A stretch of 64,000 nucleotides of DNA from Candidatus Nitrososphaera gargensis Ga9.2 (lineage in GTDB: Archaea > Thermoproteota > Nitrososphaeria > Nitrososphaerales > Nitrososphaeraceae), in contig NC_018719.1 of NCBI RefSeq assembly GCF_000303155.1, positions 248,001-312,000 of the forward strand, in the 5' to 3' direction. The notes beneath the pieces are model-generated. The model had not been told where the DNA came from and did not search any database. It was given only the letters and a program-made list of their open reading frames with translations. Below are positions 33,179 through 41,452 of the stretch, in pieces. Both the position numbers and the translations under genes were made by a program. Each line of letters begins with the position of its first letter. The first letter of the stretch is position 1.

Positions 33179-35942
33179 ATTTCAATCTCCACTATTTGGA
33201 GATTCGCGTTTTAACATTTTGAAGGCACGAGAAACAAACTATTCTGAATATCCTTTCAATCTCCACTATTTGGAGATTCGCGTTTTAACTACAGATTTCT
33301 TGCAATTCTAACGCTCAAAGATGAATGCTTTCAATCTCCACTATTTGGAGATTCGCGTTTTAACTGACTGGCATTGTAATACCGCCAGATTGGCTAGGTA
33401 CTTTCAATCTCCACTATTTGGAGATTCGCGTTTTAACCAGATGAAAATATGAGTTTACATTTACTGCATGTATACTCTTTCAATCTCCACTATTTGGAGA
33501 TTCGCGTTTTAACTCTCTGTCTGGTTCATGCCGTTGTTCCGCGTAGGTGCCTTTCAATCTCCACTATTTGGAGATTCGCGTTTTAACCAAAGCGTCAGCA
33601 ACCAGGTAAATGAGCGCATGCAACAAACTTTCAATCTCCACTATTTGGAGATTCGCGTTTTAACTACAACCTCTGGCTATCGGGCTACAATCCCCGGGAG
33701 ATAAGCTTTCAATCTCCACTATTTGGAGATTCGCGTTTTAACTAGACGTTCATGCACTTTGTTAAGATGTTTGAAGTTCCTCTTTCAATCTCCACTATTT
33801 GGAGATTCGCGTTTTAACTTATGTGTTAGAGGTCATTACCCGCGACTGGTACTTCTTTCAATCTCCACTATTTGGAGATTCGCGTTTTAACTCAATATGG
33901 AATTTTCGCCAGAGAAAAACGGCGTGGTGCACTTTCAATCTCCACTATTTGGAGATTCGCGTTTTAACAATACTACAAAAAGATGCGCAAGATGTATGGC
34001 AACATTTACCTTTCAATCTCCACTATTTGGAGATTCGCGTTTTAACGGGCATTTATGCAGTTAGCTTTTACGAGATAGGCAAACCTCTTTCAATCTCCAC
34101 TATTTGGAGATTCGCGTTTTAACGTATTGGAGAAAGGCGCAACTACATGAGTGAGATATTCTGCTTTCAATCTCCACTATTTGGAGATTCGCGTTTTAAC
34201 TTACAAAACAGTGTTTACCACTATGTGGGCATAGCACTTTCAATCTCCACTATTTGGAGATTCGCGTTTTAACGAGCGATGCCAAGAACCCTAGGCCCAT
34301 GAATCCAGTATGGGCCTTTCAATCTCCACTATTTGGAGATTCGCGTTTTAACTTGTTTCCATGTCCATAAGCTTGATGACTTGCATGTAAGCTTTCAATC
34401 TCCACTATTTGGAGATTCGCGTTTTAACAGATACGACAGTGAAAAAAGAGCAGCAGCGTCGTATTATTTCTTTCAATCTCCACTATTTGGAGATTCGCGT
34501 TTTAACGTACCATACGTGACTCCATCGAAAACGACGCCAACATCTTTCAATCTCCACTATTTGGAGATTCGCGTTTTAACGTTGACAGACAGGAGCGCCT
34601 TTAGGAACGTGTCAGGCGCTTTCAATCTCCACTATTTGGAGATTCGCGTTTTAACTGCTTGTGTGGGTATCAGTCGGCGACAAATTCAAGCCCTTCTTTC
34701 AATCTCCACTATTTGGAGATTCGCGTTTTAACCTGAATGTCTTGTTTGCTTCCTGCTCTACGATTTTCCCCTTTCAATCTCCACTATTTGGAGATTCGCG
34801 TTTTAACCTTGTTCAATACTGCTAGATGGGCCTCCCAGTCAACTTTCAATCTCCACTATTTGGAGATTCGCGTTTTAACTCGTTAACGTCGGAGTAAACG
34901 ACTTTCATGTTATTGTAATCCTTTCAATCTCCACTATTTGGAGATTCGCGTTTTAACAAGAAGGCAAGAGAAACAGTTGATGTCACCGACTATACGGTCT
35001 TTCAATCTCCACTATTTGGAGATTCGCGTTTTAACAAGACTCCTGAAACGGTGGGATTCGCTCAACCACATAGGCTTTCAATCTCCACTATTTGGAGATT
35101 CGCGTTTTAACCTGGTAGCCAGGCTATCCCTGCCAGGCCACGCTTGGCACCACTTTCAATCTCCACTATTTGGAGATTCGCGTTTTAACAACAAGTACAA
35201 ACGGAATAGACATAGATAATAGATATAGGCTTTCAATCTCCACTATTTGGAGATTCGCGTTTTAACGCAGAACGGCAGAGTGCTGAGTGCTGACCTATCC
35301 TTTCAATCTCCACTATTTGGAGATTCGCGTTTTAACTGTATTAAACTCCGCTTTCTGACCAAAAGAAACAAAGCTTTCAATCTCCACTATTTGGAGATTC
35401 GCGTTTTAACAACGACCATGAGGTCATGGCGTTCCTGTTTGCGTATCAGCCTTTCAATCTCCACTATTTGGAGATTCGCGTTTTAACAGGAGCCAGTATT
35501 TGAATGTCAACAAGTACAAACGGAATCTTTCAATCTCCACTATTTGGAGATTCGCGTTTTAACCAGGGCCCGCTCTCACCAAGGAACAAGTCGTCTACAA
35601 TCTCTTTCAATCTCCACTATTTGGAGATTCGCGTTTTAACGAATCCATGTTCCTGCGTATGTCGCAAGCGTCCCCTGACTTTCAATCTCCACTATTTGGA
35701 GATTCGCGTTTTAACGCCATGGCCGAAGCCACTTGGGCTGGCATGTATGTCCCTTTCAATCTCCACTATTTGGAGATTCGCGTTTTAACGCTTTGGTGTC
35801 TGGTACAGATCGCAAGGCGGGCAACTGGACTTTCAATCTCCACTATTTGGAGATTCGCGTTTTAACAGATGAAGCGACTGATCAAGCTCCTAAAAGAAGA
35901 ATAAACTTTCAATCTCCACTATTTGGAGATTCGCGTTTTAAC
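33179..35942 (-). CRISPR. CRISPR array: 37 repeats of 37 bp, 36 spacers of 33-42 bp
   Basis: The plus-strand repeat begins CTTTCAATCTCC, contains the self-complementary TCTCC...GGAGA, and ends TTCGCGTTTTAAC. Read on the minus strand it begins GTTAAAAC and ends ATTGAAAG, the usual 3' handle of archaeal type I repeats, so crRNAs should be read leftward. The repeat at 33179 has A instead of C at its first plus-strand base, i.e. a mutated last repeat, consistent with the old end being on the left. Repeats are otherwise uniform. Confidence 0.98.
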
Positions 35943-36217
35943 AGGGCACTTTTTCGGCTCTTTTAGTTAAACCGAGCACGAATTATGCTTCTCAGATAGT
36001 TTGGAACCGATTAAGTCTAATTCGCATCCATTCTTATAAAGATAATCGGCGTCTGGTTTGAATTAGAGCAAACCAGCGAACTATTGAACAAATGACATAA
36101 AATAGTTGTATTATACTGGTGAAATACCTCATTTTTAATTGAATCCTCAGCCGATTATTGTTATTCTATTTTTTTACTATGGAAAGTTAAAATATTTAAT
36201 GCTGTAATCATACTATC
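35943..36217 (-). promoter_or_regulatory. CRISPR leader between array and cas genes
   Basis: This gene-free AT-rich 275-bp block abuts the newest end of the array. A minus-strand TATA-like TCTTTATAAG near 36031-36041 could start array transcription. A perfect hairpin CTGGTTTG/CAAACCAG (36053-36076, 8-nt loop) sits upstream. The plus-strand TATA AAATATTTAATG near 36189-36200 would serve csa1. The leader thus works in both directions. Confidence 0.7.
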
Positions 36218-37198
36218 GTGTATTTTCTTTCAGGCGAAGACCGAAGAAGGCTATTCAAAGGAATAGTCTCCCGCGGAAGGACCATGACGGTAGACGAGAG
36301 TTTGAGAGGATGGAACTGGGACAAACCTCCTATCGAGCCGCCATATGATACCATCAAATTAGGAGTGTATGAGGTCGCAAGCCAGTACTGCCAATCAGGG
36401 CGAGATGTCTTTGTCAGAAGGATAGATGGAATAAAAGGCGTTCCGTCAAAAGATATGGTTCGCGGCCTAGTGTATCATTACGCCGTAGCTGACGAGATTT
36501 CAGTTGCAAAGGCTTACATGTACAAACAGGGGGTTCTAGGAGCTGCAGGTCTGTACGAGCATCTTAAGGCAAAATCGGAAGAAAGATTTGCGTCATACAT
36601 GCTTACTCATGGCGAATATTTCAGAGAAGCCGCTTTTACTGAAGCAGACATAGAAGAAGTAAAAATGAACCTTGACAAGCTGTGGGGGTACGAAGCGTCT
36701 CAGATGGCAGCTTCTATCAAAGCCATCCTGTCAAAGCAGCCAAGGATAGGAATAGACGCGCTTGTACACACTGCCATACCTGTAATAGTAGAACAGAAAA
36801 TAGACGGCAGCGCTCTTGGGCTGAGCACTCACCTCAGTGTAGACGCCTTCAGCTTTGATTCCATAATCCTTGACTTAAAGACTGGCGAGGAGAAAGAGTT
36901 TCACAAGCTTTCAACTACGGGTTATGCTCTAGTATACGAAAGCATATTTGAATATCCAATAAACGTTGGGTGCGTCGTATATGTGAACTTCAGCAACAAT
37001 TCTCCTGTGCCAATAATCAAAAGAGTTCCCCACCTCATAGACGAGACTCTGAGAAGAGAGTTTCTCGAAGCAAGGGATCTAAGGATGAAGATGATTTATG
37101 ATAGGCGCGACCCGGGTCTGCCGCGCAAATGCTACGCAAAGTGTCAGTACCTCAGGCATTGTGGAGTAGGGCCGGAACAAATTGAGGTTAGTGCTTAG
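36218..37198 (+). CDS. csa1: CRISPR-associated Csa1 (Cas4-family nuclease)
   Basis: The 326-aa protein opens MYFLSGEDRRRL and closes with a Cys cluster CYAKCQYLRHCG, with a PD-(D/E)XK-like core (EQKIDGSALGLS...SIILDLKTGEEK). This matches the Csa1 family, a Cas4-like iron-sulphur nuclease involved in spacer acquisition in type I-A loci. GTG 36218 lies about 25 bp after a TATA box. First gene of the adaptation operon; its end overlaps cas1 by 17 bp. Confidence 0.8.
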   Translation: MYFLSGEDRRRLFKGIVSRGRTMTVDESLRGWNWDKPPIEPPYDTIKLGVYEVASQYCQSGRDVFVRRIDGIKGVPSKDMVRGLVYHYAVADEISVAKAYMYKQGVLGAAGLYEHLKAKSEERFASYMLTHGEYFREAAFTEADIEEVKMNLDKLWGYEASQMAASIKAILSKQPRIGIDALVHTAIPVIVEQKIDGSALGLSTHLSVDAFSFDSIILDLKTGEEKEFHKLSTTGYALVYESIFEYPINVGCVVYVNFSNNSPVPIIKRVPHLIDETLRREFLEARDLRMKMIYDRRDPGLPRKCYAKCQYLRHCGVGPEQIEVSA

Positions 37199-38228
37199 CG
37201 AGTTCGGCCTCTTCCTTGGGCGTAAGCGCAACAGGTACGTTGTCAAAAATGGCAATGCCAAGAACGAAATTCTTAGCACCGACGTAGAGCAGCTTCACAT
37301 ATTGAACCCGGGAGTATCACTTTCTACAAGTGCATTGAGGTTGGCTCTCTCAAACCAGACTCTTGTAGTGCTTGGAAGCAGGAACGGCTGGCCGCACGGA
37401 TTTGTGATCCCTGCCAAGATATCTGGTACAATAAGGGCAAAGCGAGAGCAGTTCTTGGCATACCATGACTTTCGAGGAGCAGTATTAGCCAAGAAATTTG
37501 CATCGGGCAAATCGTTCAACCAGAGAAACCTGCTAAAGCTGTTGTGGAAGAACAGGGTCAAGACCGAGCCGGGTCTTGCAGAAAAAATGTACAAGGCATC
37601 AGAAGAGGTTGAAAGGCTCGCAAGAGAAATAGACTCGATAGAAGGCAGCTCTGTTGATAAAATAAGGACTGACGTTATGAACAGGGAAGCGAGGGCATCT
37701 AAAGAATATTGGGATGCTGTTTCAAACCTTTTCCCTCCCGAATTAAAGTTCCCTGGCAGAAAGACTAGAGGAGCTACTGATCCTGTGAACGCCATGCTCA
37801 ACTTTGGCTACAAGGCCATCCTCTTTGTAGAGTGCTGGAAGGCAGTCTATTACTCCGGGCTTGACCCGTACGCCGGCTACCTTCACGCCGACAGGCCCGG
37901 CAAGCCATCTCTCGCGCTGGATCTGATGGAAGAATTCAGGCAGCATGTGGTGGACAGGGTGCTGTTCACGATATTCAGCAAAAAGATGCTCAAGATAGAT
38001 GAAATAATGCAGTTTGACGAAGTAAAGAACCAGCAGAGGCTGAGCAAGCAGACAATTCAGGTTCTGATAGGAGAAATTACAGGCCAGCTTGAAAGCGAAG
38101 TTGCATACGGCAGAAATAGCGGCGAGCGCTGCTTAATGAAAAATGTCATCCAGAACCAATCCAGAGCCCTTGTAAGCTATTTGATGAACCCTTCAAAGGA
38201 ATACGACCCTTTCGAGCTTGCTTGGTGA
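37182..38228 (+). CDS. cas1: CRISPR integrase Cas1
   Basis: Metal-ligand candidates are the Glu in NREARASKEYWDAV (about residue 165), the His in AGYLHADRPGKPSLALDL and the Asp in the same segment, the standard E-H-D set. N-terminal beta domain (SEFGLFLGRKRNRYVVK) and helical C-terminal domain are present; 348 aa is normal. With Cas2 it forms the spacer integrase. TTG start inside the end of csa1. Confidence 0.93.
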   Translation: MRLVLSEFGLFLGRKRNRYVVKNGNAKNEILSTDVEQLHILNPGVSLSTSALRLALSNQTLVVLGSRNGWPHGFVIPAKISGTIRAKREQFLAYHDFRGAVLAKKFASGKSFNQRNLLKLLWKNRVKTEPGLAEKMYKASEEVERLAREIDSIEGSSVDKIRTDVMNREARASKEYWDAVSNLFPPELKFPGRKTRGATDPVNAMLNFGYKAILFVECWKAVYYSGLDPYAGYLHADRPGKPSLALDLMEEFRQHVVDRVLFTIFSKKMLKIDEIMQFDEVKNQQRLSKQTIQVLIGEITGQLESEVAYGRNSGERCLMKNVIQNQSRALVSYLMNPSKEYDPFELAW

Positions 38229-38237
38229 TTGTGATAG

Positions 38238-38513
38238 ATGCGGTACATAATAGTCTACGACATAACGGATGACAACCTGCGGACGCTAACATCGGAGACC
38301 TTGAAGGATTACGGCCTGAAGAGGATCCAAAAGAGCGCTTTTATGGGCAGCCTAAAAAAGCATGCCCTCAACTCTCTTTTGACAGATCTGCGCAGGATGG
38401 TAAATGTTGACAGCGTCATAGTATTTCCTCTTTGCGACTCGGATTTCAGAAACATGGTATCGATAGGCAAAGAGTTTGTGGAAGAGGAAAAGCAAGATGT
38501 CCAGTTCTTTTAA
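38238..38513 (+). CDS. cas2: CRISPR Cas2
   Basis: A 91-aa ferredoxin-fold protein starting MRYIIVYDITDDNLR, the family hallmark with the conserved Asp after the first strand. Structural partner of Cas1. Ten bp after cas1; its 3' end overlaps the cas4 start by 17 bp. Confidence 0.93.
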   Translation: MRYIIVYDITDDNLRTLTSETLKDYGLKRIQKSAFMGSLKKHALNSLLTDLRRMVNVDSVIVFPLCDSDFRNMVSIGKEFVEEEKQDVQFF

Positions 38514-39147
38514 TGACGAGTATTCGTTCAATGACGCTGCAGAGAATTCAATCTCTGTCACTGACATAAAACACTACTTTTACTGCCCCAAGATAATCTA
38601 CTTTGACAAGGTCATGCATGCAGACGCTGTACTGAGCTCGCAGCAAGAAGATGCCAAAAAGACACACAAAGAAAAGGAGAAGAAGGACAAGAGGAGAAAA
38701 ACAATGTTCTATGAGGAACAATTTCCAAACTGCGTGAAGCTGTTCAACATACACATGTACTCTGAATCGCTACGCGTTGAGGGAGTCGTTGACTGCATGA
38801 TAGTAAATGGCAATGAACGCATTCCCGTAGACTACAAGCGGATGTTTTCAAAGAAAGGCGAAGCGTGGACGGATCACAGGTTCCAGCTGACAGCCTATGC
38901 CCTTTTGCTAGAGGAGCAGTATTCAACGATTGTTAGAAGAGGGTTTGTCTACTATTTGCCTGAAGATAAGGCGGTCGAAGTAAAGATAACAGAAAGCATG
39001 AAGACCTATCTGAAGAAGACGGTGAAAGCGATACAAAACGTAATTGAGAGCGGAGAAGAGCCTGTGGCTAGAATTCCTAAGTCAAGATGCACAGGAGGCT
39101 GCGGCTATCTGTGGATCTGCGGTGGCATTTGGAATAGGAGACATTAA
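38497..39147 (+). CDS. cas4: CRISPR Cas4 nuclease
   Basis: Start ATG 38497 (MSSSFNDEYSF). A Cys in YFYCPKIIYFD, the nuclease core (EGVVDCMIV...IPVDYKRMF) and the C-terminal CTGGCGYLWIC cluster give the four Cys of the Fe-S site. It trims and selects prespacers. Last gene of the adaptation operon; a decayed copy of its C-terminus is found at 40336-40399. Confidence 0.88.
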   Translation: MSSSFNDEYSFNDAAENSISVTDIKHYFYCPKIIYFDKVMHADAVLSSQQEDAKKTHKEKEKKDKRRKTMFYEEQFPNCVKLFNIHMYSESLRVEGVVDCMIVNGNERIPVDYKRMFSKKGEAWTDHRFQLTAYALLLEEQYSTIVRRGFVYYLPEDKAVEVKITESMKTYLKKTVKAIQNVIESGEEPVARIPKSRCTGGCGYLWICGGIWNRRH

Positions 39148-39173
39148 TTTCAAAAGGTTTAAATGTATTATAT

Positions 39174-39191
39174 TGTAATATTTGTATTACA
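39174..39191 (+). promoter_or_regulatory. Palindromic operator of the toxin-antitoxin pair
   Basis: TGTAATA-TTTG-TATTACA is a perfect 7-bp inverted repeat located between a TATA-like TTTAAATG (39158) and the ATG at 39199, the usual place for RHH antitoxin autoregulation. Confidence 0.65.
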
Positions 39192-39198
39192 GTATAAC

Positions 39199-39702
39199 AT
39201 GCGAGCAGTCATGGACTCGGATGCCTTAATAAAGATCACTAAATCTTCGGTCAAGGAAACGGTACTTTCGAATATATCCACAGATATACCCAAGAAGGTA
39301 GAACAAGAAACAGTCGATGACGGAAAGAAAAGTGGTCATCCTGATGCTGTTGTAATTGAGCGCAACATACAAGCAGGCAAAATTAAAGTCAGCGAAACTA
39401 GAAGCTCAGATGTTTCTGAACGAATAATTGCCAGTTTGAATATTTCAGGTGGAGAATCAGATTCTTTAAGGCTATTTAGCAACAACAGGAGCAATTATGA
39501 TTGCATAATAACAGACGATCAAAAATTTATTGATCTGATAGATGGCTTAGAGATTCCATTTTTGACGCCGTCGGCACTGCTTGTATATTTGGTCAATCAA
39601 AAGAGAGTATCGCCGGATCAGGCTCTGCAATATTTAGACAAGATGAAACCTATGATAAGCAAAGAAGAGTATATTTTGACCAAGGAGGAACTGAGTAAGT
39701 AA
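39199..39702 (+). CDS. PIN-domain toxin-like protein (VapC-type, 167 aa)
   Basis: Acidic PIN residues are visible: D in MDSDALIKI, E near GGESDSLRL, and D-D in CIITDDQKF. PIN domains are RNases that act as VapC toxins. It starts at ATG 39199; a longer upstream frame crosses the palindrome and is unlikely. It is followed by an RHH gene overlapping by one base, giving a toxin-antitoxin pair inside the CRISPR locus. Order toxin first is the reverse of classic vapBC but is common in this PIN/RHH type. Confidence 0.75.
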   Translation: MRAVMDSDALIKITKSSVKETVLSNISTDIPKKVEQETVDDGKKSGHPDAVVIERNIQAGKIKVSETRSSDVSERIIASLNISGGESDSLRLFSNNRSNYDCIITDDQKFIDLIDGLEIPFLTPSALLVYLVNQKRVSPDQALQYLDKMKPMISKEEYILTKEELSK

Positions 39703-40022
39703 TGTCGTCAGCGCTTGGCAGCAATAATAGCAGCATAAAAACAGTTAGAATTCCAAATAAGCTTCTTAAAGTCATAAAGTATAGGGCAAGAACTGAGGGA
39801 ATCGACGAGTCTACCGCTATGCGCCAACTAATAGCAATTGGAGCTAAAAATTATGCAGTTGACATGTACAGGAACGGCAAACTAACTCTAAACGATGCGG
39901 CGGCACTTACGGACATGACTGTCAGAGAGATGATAGACCTCCTGCTGGATCGGGGCGTAACGGGTAATGTAAGAATGGACCAGCAACGAAAAGCAATAGA
40001 ATTTGCATTGAAAAAGCTTTGA
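39702..40022 (+). CDS. RHH antitoxin-like protein (106 aa)
   Basis: Residues 12-50 (IKTVRIPNKLLKVIKYRART, IDESTAMRQLIAIG) are a ribbon-helix-helix, followed by a UPF0175-like helical tail (LTLNDAAALTDMTVREMIDL) that would neutralise the PIN toxin. ATG overlaps the toxin stop (TAATG). It should bind the palindrome at 39174-39191. Confidence 0.75.
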   Translation: MSSALGSNNSSIKTVRIPNKLLKVIKYRARTEGIDESTAMRQLIAIGAKNYAVDMYRNGKLTLNDAAALTDMTVREMIDLLLDRGVTGNVRMDQQRKAIEFALKKL

Positions 40023-40043
40023 CAGTTTAATTCCTGAGTTCTA

Positions 40044-40246
40044 AATTTCTCCTCTCTTCCTTCTTCGATTTTCTATTATTATGTCAGATACGGATATGCC
40101 TCTGGTAAATATGTCTCTTATTTCCTCTTCCTCTTCTTTTGTGTACTTTTTCCCTAATTGGAATTCAAGTTCCTTGGCTATTTTCTCAAATTCCTTTTTC
40201 CTTTGGCTTTGCTGATGGGTTGTAGCCTTTGTTCTTGCTTTGCCAT
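40044..40246 (-). pseudogene. Remnant of a small charged protein gene, frameshifted
   Basis: On the minus strand ATG at about 40246 reads MAKQEQRLQPISKAKGKRN, then a stop; an adjacent frame continues as EFEKIAKELEFQLGKKYTKE and EEEEIRDIFTRGISVSDIII to a stop at 40044. The join looks like a one-base frameshift in a short helical protein. It belongs to no family I recognise. Confidence 0.4.
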
Positions 40247-40335
40247 TGCATTACAAATCTGTATACAGCACTCTACCGTATAAAATTGTAGCAAGTCTGA
40301 ATAATGCGGCTTCGCGACAGCAAGACAATTTTTAA

Positions 40336-40399
40336 GATACACGAGAACTGCGGCTATCTATAGATATGCGGAGGTATTTGGAAAGAAAAATATGATTAA
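40336..40399 (+). pseudogene. Decayed C-terminus of a second cas4
   Basis: Translated, it reads NCGYL-stop-ICGGIW, matching GCGYLWICGGIW at the end of cas4 (39097-39147) with a stop in place of Trp, in DNA that has diverged. A second cas4 or a duplicated tail was present here, downstream of the toxin-antitoxin pair. Confidence 0.65.
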
Positions 40400-40456
40400 A
40401 GCTATCTCAACTCTGTATTGTAATGGCGCTGTAGCTTATTGACAGATTTTGCTCTT

Positions 40457-41452
40457 CTATGAAGAGCTGGATAGGTTTTCGAAAAATTGTTTTGCAGAAT
40501 TCATTCCGAATACTTTCTTTTGTTTAAGATCATGATCAAGCTTTAGAAGCATCAGTTTATCCAAGAGCTCTCCGTTTACGTATCCATCTAAGAAATAGTA
40601 GAGTAACTTGTCAAGCAGATCAATGGACAAATCTCGGTAATTCTTATTGGATATGTATAGCGAGAATAAGGCGTTTACAACGCTAGGGTAATTCTCTTCA
40701 TTCTGTAAGTAGCCTTTAAACCATCTAATGATTAACCTTCTTAGCTGCGAAAAATAATATACTTTCTTCTTATCTCTGCCTAGTACAAACAACACGAGGG
40801 TAGTATCATCATTTATTTCAAGATCGTTTTCAATTAGATCTTTTTGTCCAGTTTGTGTAAGTTGAGCAATTAATTCAGCTCTATCTGTTGTCCTTTCCTT
40901 TATCCAGTAAACGAAAGAAGAGACCACCAAAAAAGGAAAGGTGAATTCAGTCATGGGAGGGCGAAACCTTTCATTAGCAAATAATGTATTAAAAACTGCA
41001 AGTTTCATCCCTAATGGCTCTTTTGCCTTTTTACTGTCGAAGACGATGTTTTGCTTATCGATCAGGTCTTGACGAAAGTTGTCTATCAATTGCGATCTGG
41101 TATTGGTTATGTTGACAATATAGGGCCCCTTGTATACTCCTGTCAAGATTAGATAAAGAAATTCATATAATTCATTCTCGCTAGGTTCTTTTTCATCCTT
41201 CAAATAGAAGTTTCTTGCCATTTGCGGAGATATGATCGTAGGAACAACAGATGCGGTATATCGTTTATCAGATAAAGAATCTTGAATCAACTTGTTGCAT
41301 ATTTTGAGAATATTATCTGGATCAGTCTTTAATTCCCTTATGTCTCCATGCATATGTTGCTGAGTCAAATTCTGAATGATAGGTAACGAGTAACGTCTGT
41401 TTACTTCCTTGCTAAAATACTGTTCAAGCGCTACTTTAAAGTCAGTCTTCAT
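40457..41452 (-). CDS. Probable CRISPR type I large subunit (Cas8-like, 331 aa)
   Basis: The last gene of the effector operon, overlapping cas3 by 4 bp. It is mostly helical, with no catalytic motif. By position it matches cas8a-type large subunits of type I-A, which are small (about 350 aa) and lie after cas3, while I-B Cas8 proteins are longer and lie before cas7. Sequence identity to Cas8 cannot be seen by eye, so this is context-based. Confidence 0.5.
   Translation of the reverse strand: MKTDFKVALEQYFSKEVNRRYSLPIIQNLTQQHMHGDIRELKTDPDNILKICNKLIQDSLSDKRYTASVVPTIISPQMARNFYLKDEKEPSENELYEFLYLILTGVYKGPYIVNITNTRSQLIDNFRQDLIDKQNIVFDSKKAKEPLGMKLAVFNTLFANERFRPPMTEFTFPFLVVSSFVYWIKERTTDRAELIAQLTQTGQKDLIENDLEINDDTTLVLFVLGRDKKKVYYFSQLRRLIIRWFKGYLQNEENYPSVVNALFSLYISNKNYRDLSIDLLDKLLYYFLDGYVNGELLDKLMLLKLDHDLKQKKVFGMNSAKQFFENLSSSS

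Noticed and set aside
33799-35966. Several open frames of 70-130 codons inside the CRISPR array
   Set aside because: They translate the repeat itself (FNLHYLEIRVLT or FQSPLFGDSRFN) over and over; artefacts of the array.
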